Assembly: GCA_002329075.1 (NCBI GenBank)
Contig: DCXR01000020.1
Coordinates: 1 to 21,273 of the forward strand
Direction: 5' to 3'
DNA: 21,273 bases
Source of the DNA: Candidatus Neomicrothrix sp. UBA2131
GTDB lineage: Bacteria; Actinomycetota; Acidimicrobiia; Acidimicrobiales; MedAcidi-G1
Under the pieces are notes generated by a model. That model searched no databases. It was not told where the DNA came from and saw only the letters and a list, made by a program, of their open reading frames with translations. Positions 16,442-21,273 of the stretch are shown one piece after another. A program made the translations under genes and the position numbers. Each line of letters opens with the position of its first letter. Position 1 is the stretch's first letter.

Positions 16442-16444
16442 TCA
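16422..16444. other. Hairpin at the gntR stop codon
   Basis: TGACCAAC (16422-16429) and GTTGGTCA (16437-16444) form a perfect 8-bp stem with a 7-nt loop. The stem includes the gntR stop codon. No T-run follows on the minus strand, so it is not a canonical intrinsic terminator. It could slow or end gntR transcription or be a protein site. Confidence 0.5.
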
Positions 16445-16487
16445 CCTTGACAGCCTCGAGTCGTTGTTCGCCTTGACAGCCTCGAGT
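16436..16487. repeat. Two-copy tandem 26-bp repeat at the 3' end of gntR
   Basis: Positions 16436-16461 and 16462-16487 are head-to-tail copies matching at 24 of 26 positions; the last 17 bp (ending in GCCTCGAGT) are identical. Because 26 is not a multiple of three, the two copies encode different residues (LEAVK, then SRLSR) at the C-terminus of the regulator. The stop codon lies in the terminal copy. Confidence 0.85.
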
Positions 16488-17116
16488 TCGGCGAGGGCTC
16501 CGAGCAGGGGCGGCACCCCGAACTCGGACAGGTCGTACTCGAGTGATTCGAGGGCCTCGGGGGCACCCTTGCAGATTTTTTCAACCAGTTCCAGGTGGTT
16601 CTTCGTGAAGGTGCTCACAGTGTGGGCACGGCCCAGATAGGCCAGCATGAACTGGAGGTCGTCCCGGTAGCGGTCGTAGGTGTCGAGGAGCCGGGGGTTT
16701 CCCGATGCGGCAACGATGGCCCGGTGGAGGTCGTTGTGGGCCTCGATGACGGTGTGCCAGGGGGTGTTCTCGTTGAAGGACTCCATCGGCTTGACGGCGG
16801 CGATGATCTCGGAGAGGTCGGCCCCGGTGTCGAGGGCGATCCGGAGAGCTCCCACTTCGATGATCTGTCGGAACTCGAAGAGGCGTTCGACCCGCTCGGG
16901 GGAGATCGGGGACACGTAGGCGCCGCGGTTGCGCTCGTGAACCAGCAGGCCGGTTCCGACCAGCCATTCGATGGCAGAACGGACCGTGTAGCGGCCGACC
17001 TCGAAGCGTTCGGCGATCTGTTCCTCCCGGAACCAGGTTCCCGGTGGGATGTTGCCGTCGAGCAGGTCGTCGCGAAGGATGCTCCCGACCCGTTGGGCTG
17101 CACTGTCTTTACGCAA
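16442..17116 (-). CDS. GntR-family transcriptional regulator, FadR subfamily (FCD domain)
   Basis: A 224-residue DNA-binding regulator. Residues 1-70 form the winged helix-turn-helix (FREEQIAERFEVGRYTVRSAIEWLVGTGLLVHERNRGAYV). Residues about 75-205 form the all-helical FCD ligand domain with the usual metal-site segment HNDLHRAIVAASGNPRL (D129, H131) and H174. The third histidine expected near residue 195 seems replaced (SLEYDLSEF), so metal or ligand binding may differ. The start is a TTG at 17116 with GGAG 7 nt upstream; no better start exists in frame. It is divergent from the alpha-hydroxy-acid dehydrogenase gene, and an inverted repeat lies between them. It most likely controls its own gene and the dehydrogenase/TRAP genes in response to a carboxylate such as lactate (inference). 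Its last residues come from a tandem duplication. Confidence 0.9.
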   Translation of the reverse strand: MRKDSAAQRVGSILRDDLLDGNIPPGTWFREEQIAERFEVGRYTVRSAIEWLVGTGLLVHERNRGAYVSPISPERVERLFEFRQIIEVGALRIALDTGADLSEIIAAVKPMESFNENTPWHTVIEAHNDLHRAIVAASGNPRLLDTYDRYRDDLQFMLAYLGRAHTVSTFTKNHLELVEKICKGAPEALESLEYDLSEFGVPPLLGALAELEAVKANNDSRLSR

Positions 17117-17155
17117 GGCTGGTCTCCAGAGAATGGAGGTTTTTTCGCGGCCAAT

Positions 17156-17185
17156 ATTGTGTCACGATCAACATGCTGACACAAT
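17156..17185. promoter_or_regulatory. Putative GntR operator in the gntR-lldD divergent promoter
   Basis: ATTGTGTCA (17156-17164) and TGACACAAT (17177-17185) form a perfect 9-bp inverted repeat with a 12-bp spacer. The left arm continues as TTGTGTCACGA, which fits the FadR-subfamily pattern TNGTNNNACNA. The right arm, read on the minus strand, fits except at one position. On the plus strand TTGTGT (17157) and CACAAT (17180) are 17 bp apart, and the latter ends 7 nt before the ATG at 17193, so the arms could coincide with -35 and -10 boxes. This suggests repression by blocking RNA polymerase and autoregulation of gntR. Confidence 0.6.
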
Positions 17186-17192
17186 GGGCTGC

Positions 17193-18404
17193 ATGTTCAA
17201 GTCCCTCCGTTCGGTCGTGCGGTTCAAGAAGTTCGAATTCGACTCTGCCAAGCGACGCTTGTCGCGCGTAGGCAACATCGGGGACCTCAGGCGCGTGGCT
17301 CGACGCCGCCTGCCCTCGGGGGTGTTCGACTATATCGACGGGGCAGCCGAGGACGAGCGCACCTTTGCCCGCAACGAGGCCGGGTTCGCAACGATCCGTT
17401 TTGTTCCCCGGGTGTTGCGGGGCAATGCCCGGATCGACACGTCGACCACCCTGATGGGCGAGCACCTGCCAGTCCCCCTGGTGTTGGCCCCCACCGGGTT
17501 CACGCGGATTGCCCACTCCCAGGGTGAACTAGCGGTGGCCCGCTCGGCGGAACGGGCTGGGCTGCCCTACGCCCTGTCCACCCTGGGGACGCGGTCGATC
17601 GAAGAGGTCGCCGAGGTCAGCGACGGCGACAAGTGGTTCCAGGTCTACGTCTGGAAGGACCGTGGCCTGGTGAATGAGATGCTCGATCGGGCCGCTGCTG
17701 TCGGTTACTCCACGGCTGTCATCACCGTCGACACGGCGATGTTCGGAAGACGTGAACGCGACGTTCGAAGGGGGTTCACCCTGCCCCCTCGAATCGGCCC
17801 CGGCACGATCATCGATGGGATGCTCAATCCCAGTTGGTCCTGGGACTTCATGAGGGCCGAGCCGATCATGTTTGCCAACGTGACCGGCAAGAGCGTAGGA
17901 GATGGGTCGGATCCGATCTCGCTGGCCGAGTACGTCGCCGACCAGATGGACCCCGGGTTGTCCTGGGAGGACATCGACCGGTTCCGGGAACGATGGCCCG
18001 GAAAGTTGACCATCAAGGGAATCCAGACGGTGGTCGATGCCAAGATCGCCGCTGACCGGGGAGTGGACGCCGTCATTCTCTCGAATCACGGAGGCCGCCA
18101 ACTTGACGACGCGCCGGCCCCCATCGACCTGTTGCCGTCAGTGGCCGACGCGCTGGGGGGCGGTACCGAGATCATCCTCGACGGCGGGATACGACGGGGC
18201 TCCGACGTGGTCAAGGCGGTGGCTCTGGGCGCCAGGGCCTGCATGGTCGGGCGGCCCTACCTCTACGGCTTGGGGGCAGCCGGCGAGCAGGGGGTCGACT
18301 TCGTTCTCGAGCACCTGGCTGAGGGAGTGGAGCGCACCCTGGCCCTGATCGGGTGCGATTCGGTAGAGGCCCTGGGGCCGGAGTACCTTGGGCGTTTACA
18401 TTGA
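17193..18404 (+). CDS. lldD: FMN-dependent alpha-hydroxy-acid dehydrogenase (LldD family)
   Basis: A 403-residue FMN enzyme of the L-lactate dehydrogenase/glycolate oxidase/mandelate dehydrogenase family, oxidising a 2-hydroxy acid to a 2-oxo acid, usually at the membrane face and passing electrons to quinone. Visible motifs are VFDYIDGAAEDE (active-site Tyr47), FQVYVWKDRG, TVDTAMFGRRERDVR, LTIKGI (FMN Lys275), LSNHGGRQLD with catalytic His299 and Arg302, and the FMN phosphate block DGGIRRGSDVVKA ... GRPYLYG. A basic N-terminus (VVRFKKF, KRR) may contact the membrane. Two ATGs are possible, 17184 and 17193; neither has a ribosome binding site. I prefer 17193 because a CACAAT box lies 7 nt upstream and the operator arm covers 17184. 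Neighbours suggest that it oxidises the acid brought in by the TRAP transporter. lldD names the family; substrate lactate is inferred. Confidence 0.88.
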   Translation: MFKSLRSVVRFKKFEFDSAKRRLSRVGNIGDLRRVARRRLPSGVFDYIDGAAEDERTFARNEAGFATIRFVPRVLRGNARIDTSTTLMGEHLPVPLVLAPTGFTRIAHSQGELAVARSAERAGLPYALSTLGTRSIEEVAEVSDGDKWFQVYVWKDRGLVNEMLDRAAAVGYSTAVITVDTAMFGRRERDVRRGFTLPPRIGPGTIIDGMLNPSWSWDFMRAEPIMFANVTGKSVGDGSDPISLAEYVADQMDPGLSWEDIDRFRERWPGKLTIKGIQTVVDAKIAADRGVDAVILSNHGGRQLDDAPAPIDLLPSVADALGGGTEIILDGGIRRGSDVVKAVALGARACMVGRPYLYGLGAAGEQGVDFVLEHLAEGVERTLALIGCDSVEALGPEYLGRLH

Positions 18405-18424
18405 GCTTGGATTTGTGATACAAC
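18395..18424 (+). promoter_or_regulatory. Putative promoter with overlapping GntR operator upstream of the TRAP genes
   Basis: TTTACA (18395-18400) and TACAAC (18419-18424) are separated by 18 bp and make a reasonable -35/-10 pair. TTGTGATACAA (18413-18423) overlaps the -10 box and fits TNGTNNNACNA exactly, with perfect TTGT/ACAA arms. It resembles the sites at 17156 and 20988. The small permease gene starts at 18496, so the leader would be about 65 nt. Confidence 0.5.
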
Positions 18425-18495
18425 CTGTCAGTTGTTGGACCAGAGCGTGACGGTTTCTTGATCCTTGGCCAGAAGAGTCGGAAAGGGGGCTGGTG

Positions 18496-19380
18496 ATGTC
18501 CGAGAGTGAGGTTGACAGCCCTGTCGACGAACTCGACTCTGATGTGGCTGCCATAGCGACCGATACCCCTTCCGGAGGTCGGGTCGAACCCCAGCGGACC
18601 GGCCGGAACCAAACGGTGTGGTATCGGATCCATCCGCTGGGCGTTGTCATCTGCGGTCTGTTGGTGGCTTCGGTGGTCGCCACGGTGGTCGGCACGGACT
18701 ACCTGATCGGCAACCTGGCTTGGTGGCACTGGCTGGGCCTTCTGGTCCTTCTTGTCCTCAGCGTCCGACCGACGGCCATGCATGCGTTCCGTGTGGGGCT
18801 CGAGAAGATCACCTCGGTCACCGCAGAGTGCGGCAAGCACCTGGGATGGGTGGTCTTCTTCGTGTCATTGTTCAACGTGGTGACCCGCTACGTCGGTCGC
18901 TACATCGAAGCGGACATCATCATCGGCGAAATGAGGAGTGTCGCCTGGATGACCTTCTCCTTGATGTTCCTCATCTGCTTGAACTACGGGGTGCGTGAAG
19001 GAGTCAACCCTCGCATCGACTTCTGGTGGCACGCGTGGTCGAACCGAACCAAGGCCTGGCTGGACTTCGTCATGCACGTGTTCTTCTTCATGCCCTTCAT
19101 CCTCGTTGCCATCCGGATCCTCTGGGACTACGGCCGGAAGGGCCTCGGCATGAAGCACACCGGGGTCTGGCCCGATGGTTGGCATGTCTGGAACTCCTGG
19201 GAGAAGGCGTGGGATGCCGGGTCGCTGCCGATAGGACCCATCAAGTTCTTGACCTTTGTCGGCTTCGTACTCTTCGGACTCCAGGTCCTGGCCGAGATCA
19301 TCAAGACCGGGTTCGTGATCATCGACCGTGAGGATCTGGCCGACATTCACGAACATGACGAGTTCCAGCGAATTGAGTAG
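18496..19380 (+). CDS. TRAP transporter small permease (DctQ/FcbT2-like), extended
   Basis: A 294-residue membrane protein corresponding to the small membrane subunit of a tripartite ATP-independent periplasmic transporter. The DctQ signature is FNVVTRYVGRYIE ... GEMRSVAWMTFSLMFLICLNYGVREGVNPRIDFW. About six hydrophobic segments are visible (roughly 45-65, 72-92, 114-132, 147-165, 190-212 and 253-274). The usual protein has four and about 160-200 residues, so the first two segments and a soluble loop before the last are additions. Such enlarged forms occur in the mannitol/chloroaromatic (FcbT/TakP) TRAP group. A purine-rich GAAAGGGGG at 18481-18489 suits the ATG at 18496 better than the GTG just before it. 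It lies 12 bp before the large permease gene, in one operon. Confidence 0.85.
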   Translation: MSESEVDSPVDELDSDVAAIATDTPSGGRVEPQRTGRNQTVWYRIHPLGVVICGLLVASVVATVVGTDYLIGNLAWWHWLGLLVLLVLSVRPTAMHAFRVGLEKITSVTAECGKHLGWVVFFVSLFNVVTRYVGRYIEADIIIGEMRSVAWMTFSLMFLICLNYGVREGVNPRIDFWWHAWSNRTKAWLDFVMHVFFFMPFILVAIRILWDYGRKGLGMKHTGVWPDGWHVWNSWEKAWDAGSLPIGPIKFLTFVGFVLFGLQVLAEIIKTGFVIIDREDLADIHEHDEFQRIE

Positions 19381-19392
19381 GGAGTCCATCCG

Positions 19393-20940
19393 ATGGAGTT
19401 GAGCGTTGTCCTCTCGATGGTGATGTTCGCCGTCTTCATGCTGCTGATCCTCACTGGCTACAACGTCGCGTTCTCGTTCGTTTCGACCGCTCTTGCCTTT
19501 TCATTCATCGGCGACCTCACCGGCACCTTCGACCCGAACACGCTGAACGTGCTGCCCGGCCGATGGCAGAACGCCCTTGAGGACCAGACACTTCTGGCGG
19601 TACCGCTGTTCGTTCTCATGGGTGCCATCCTCGAACGCTCAGGTCTCGCCGAGCGACTGCTGAATGCCATAGGGATGCTCATGGGTCCGCTCCGGGGCGG
19701 TGTGGCGGCCGCCGTGGTGGTGGTGGGAACCCTGCTGGCCGCGGCAACCGGAGTGGTTGCTGCCACGGTCATCGTGATGGGCCTGCTCTCGCTGCCTGCC
19801 ATGGTCAAGTTGGGTTACGACAACAAGTTGTCCACCGGGGTGATCATCGCCTCGGGGACCCTGGCCCAGATGCTTCCACCCAGTTTGGTCCTGATCCTGC
19901 TGGCACAACAGTTGGGGGTGGGCATCCTCGGACTGTTCGCCGGGGCCCTGATACCCGGGCTGATCCTGAGTGGCCTCTACATCATCTATGCGTTGGGCAT
20001 CTCCTATCTGCGACCCCACCTCGGGCCCGCCATGCCGAAGGAACAACGCACCCTCCCGGGCAAGGTCAGCACGCTGACCGCCGCGAAGATCTCCCTTCCG
20101 ATGGCACTGATGATCGGCCTGGTAATGCTGATGGCGAGTCCCAAGATGGCACTCATCGCCGTCCCTACGGTCTTTGTGGTGTTGCTGGGCCTCATGATGG
20201 TCGGCGGCATGTTGACCACCGAGGTGCTGGTGTCGATCGTGCCGACACTGGTGTTGATCATCGGTGTCTTGTTCTCGATCTTCCAGGGGATCGCAACCCC
20301 ATCGGAGTCAGGTTCCGTTGGCGTCCTGGGGGCGCTGATGCTGGCCGTCCTGAACTGGTATGTCGACAAGCTCCTGGTAAAGGACGGGGCCGCCCATGCC
20401 GCTACCGAGTGGAAGCTGACGCCAAGCGCGCTCAAGGAGGCCGGAACCTCGACTTTGAACATCGTGGTGCTGGTGATGACCCTGTTGTTCTCATCGACCT
20501 TCTTCAGCCACATGTTCTTCCAACTCGGCGGTTCGGACCAGACCTCCGAGTGGTTGACGGGTGTCGGTGGAGGCAAGTACGGGTTCGTGGCTGTAGCGAT
20601 GGTCGCCGTGTTCATCTTGGGCATCAACCTCGAATTCCTCGAGATCACCTTCATCGTGGTGCCGATCTTTGTGCCGGCCATGGAGTCCCTGGGCTTCTCG
20701 TCGGTGGAAAAAATCTGGTTTGCCGTGCTCATGGCGGTGAACCTGAACATGGCGTTCATCTCTCCACCGGTCGGGTTCTCACTCTTCTACCTGCAGAGCG
20801 TCAAGCCTCCCGAGGTCAGCACGGCCGACATTCACAAGGGGGCAATCCCCTTCATGGTCATCCAGAGCGTCGCCATCGTGATCTTCGCGGTATTCCCCGG
20901 TATCACCGAGTTCTCCTACAGGTTCTTTAGCGGCGCCTGA
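19393..20940 (+). CDS. TRAP transporter large permease (DctM/FcbT3-like)
   Basis: A 515-residue integral membrane protein, the transport subunit of a TRAP system driven by the sodium or proton gradient. It has at least twelve hydrophobic segments. Family motifs are PLFVLMGAILERSGLAERLL, TGVVAATVIVMGLLSLPAMVKLGY and SGTLAQMLPPSLVLILLAQQLGVGILGLFAGALIPG. The last is the form typical of mannitol/chloroaromatic-type large permeases (COG4664, FcbT3). GIATPSESGSVGVLGAL carries the second-half equivalent, and NMAFISPPVGFSLFYLQS closes the fold. It is longer than the common 425-residue DctM, chiefly through an extra hydrophobic central region. AGGGAG at 19379-19384 is the likely ribosome binding site and overlaps the end of the upstream gene. 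Substrate is probably a carboxylate (inference from the neighbour lldD). Confidence 0.92.
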   Translation: MELSVVLSMVMFAVFMLLILTGYNVAFSFVSTALAFSFIGDLTGTFDPNTLNVLPGRWQNALEDQTLLAVPLFVLMGAILERSGLAERLLNAIGMLMGPLRGGVAAAVVVVGTLLAAATGVVAATVIVMGLLSLPAMVKLGYDNKLSTGVIIASGTLAQMLPPSLVLILLAQQLGVGILGLFAGALIPGLILSGLYIIYALGISYLRPHLGPAMPKEQRTLPGKVSTLTAAKISLPMALMIGLVMLMASPKMALIAVPTVFVVLLGLMMVGGMLTTEVLVSIVPTLVLIIGVLFSIFQGIATPSESGSVGVLGALMLAVLNWYVDKLLVKDGAAHAATEWKLTPSALKEAGTSTLNIVVLVMTLLFSSTFFSHMFFQLGGSDQTSEWLTGVGGGKYGFVAVAMVAVFILGINLEFLEITFIVVPIFVPAMESLGFSSVEKIWFAVLMAVNLNMAFISPPVGFSLFYLQSVKPPEVSTADIHKGAIPFMVIQSVAIVIFAVFPGITEFSYRFFSGA

Positions 20941-20946
20941 CCCTCC

Positions 20947-20970
20947 GGTGGCGCACGATGAAGCGCCACT
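20947..20970 (+). other. Intercistronic hairpin downstream of dctM
   Basis: GTGGCGC (20948-20954) and GCGCCAC (20963-20969) form a perfect 7-bp stem with an 8-nt loop, extendable by one G-T pair. It begins 7 nt after the large permease stop. The following TTGCATTCC is only weakly T-rich. It may be a partial terminator or an mRNA-stabilising stem separating permease and binding-protein messages. Confidence 0.5.
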
Positions 20971-20987
20971 TGCATTCCCGGGAATTA

Positions 20988-21012
20988 TGTGTCACAATAT
21001 CTGTGTCACAAT
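20988..21012 (+). promoter_or_regulatory. Putative GntR operator pair upstream of the binding-protein gene
   Basis: TGTGTCACAAT occurs twice as a direct repeat (20988-20998 and 21002-21012), 14 bp apart. Each contains the odd palindrome TGTG-T-CACA and matches the core of the site in front of lldD. TTGCAT (20970-20975) followed after 18 bp by ACAATA (20994-20999) could be a promoter overlapped by the first copy. Confidence 0.55.
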
Positions 21013-21096
21013 CTGTGGCCCTGCGTATCGGGCCTTCCGAGGGCGATAGCAGAACTGGAAACCTACCTGGACTACTCATAGAGGGGGAGTTCACCA

Positions 21097-21273
21097 ATGA
21101 GTGACGAGCAAGAAGTCGACCAAGAGGTCAACGGCATCGAGTCTCTTTTCGACCGCCGAAAGTTCCTGGCCCATTCGGGTATAGCGGTCGGCGGCTTTGC
21201 CGCCGGCAGCGCGATCCTCGCCGCCTGTGGCAGCGATGGCGCCGGGCCTACCACCACGGCGGCTCCGGCCACC
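21097..21273 (+). CDS. Tat-exported lipoprotein, probable TRAP substrate-binding protein (FcbT1/TakP-like), 3'-truncated
   Basis: Only the first 59 residues are inside the window. After a hydrophilic acidic start (MSDEQEVDQEVNGIE), DRRKFL is a twin-arginine motif, followed by a hydrophobic segment (SGIAVGGFAAGSAILAAC) ending in a lipobox cysteine. GSDGAGPTTTAAPAT is the Thr-rich linker seen in actinobacterial lipoproteins. The ATG is preceded by GAGGGGGAG at a 7-nt spacing. The position directly after the two TRAP permease genes makes it the expected extracytoplasmic binding protein; the FcbT1/TakP group is often Tat-exported, which agrees. The solute-binding domain itself lies outside the window, so the identity is inferred from context and signal peptide only. 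Confidence 0.7.
   Translation, partial: MSDEQEVDQEVNGIESLFDRRKFLAHSGIAVGGFAAGSAILAACGSDGAGPTTTAAPAT

Noticed and set aside
16422..16444. Hairpin at the gntR stop as an intrinsic terminator
   Set aside because: No T-tract follows on the minus strand; it is kept only as a hairpin.
17193..18404. Assignment of the LldD-family gene as mycofactocin MftD
   Set aside because: The N-terminus and motifs match lactate/mandelate dehydrogenases, and no mycofactocin genes are present.
1..21273. Search for tRNA, rRNA, CRISPR, IS, integrase or defence genes
   Set aside because: No tRNA T-loop or anticodon arms, rRNA stretches, repeat-spacer arrays, transposase or nuclease motifs were found by eye; small RNAs cannot be excluded.

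Overview
The window looks like chromosomal DNA of a high-GC actinobacterium. Acidimicrobiia (marine or soil, uncultured) is the best guess. The clues are very GC-rich third codon positions, an F420-type luciferase-like oxidoreductase, lipoproteins with Thr-rich linkers just after the lipobox, and many genes whose start codon lies 6-9 nt after a TANNNT -10 box (leaderless transcripts). No rRNA, tRNA, CRISPR array, phage, IS element or defence system was seen. Taxon is inference.

Layout. 1-1614: C-terminal part of a branched-chain-amino-acid-type ABC substrate-binding protein, cut by the window edge. 1604-3355: two divergent phytanoyl-CoA dioxygenase (PhyH) family Fe(II)/2-oxoglutarate oxygenases. 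3374-5924 (minus): an F420-dependent LLM-class oxidoreductase whose stop overlaps the start of an N-acyl-D-amino-acid deacylase-like amidohydrolase. 6056-6385: a GYD-domain protein. 6413-8099 (minus): a nitroreductase followed by an exported acidic protein of unknown function. 8141-10155 (minus): an EamA/DMT transporter coupled by an ATGA overlap to a LysM lipoprotein with an RsiV-like (DUF3298) C-terminus. 10486-12144: a PEP-utilizer phosphohistidine-domain protein lacking the ATP-grasp part. 12160-13992 (minus): the GTPase BipA/TypA. 14244-16043 (minus): a Baeyer-Villiger-type flavin monooxygenase.

16442-21273 is the most coherent unit: a FadR-subfamily GntR regulator, divergent from an FMN-dependent alpha-hydroxy-acid dehydrogenase (LldD family), followed by TRAP small and large permeases of the mannitol/chloroaromatic (FcbT/TakP) type and the start of a Tat-exported lipoprotein that should be the TRAP binding protein. 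Related TTGTGTCACAA-like motifs fitting the FadR-family operator pattern TNGTNNNACNA lie in all three intergenic regions of this unit. I read it as a self-regulated uptake and oxidation module for a 2-hydroxy acid such as lactate. No other claim in the window reaches the level of a new system; the locus-specific operator set, the 26-bp tandem duplication that rewrites the regulator's C-terminus, the widespread leaderless promoters and the stripped-down PEP-utilizer are the points most worth checking.
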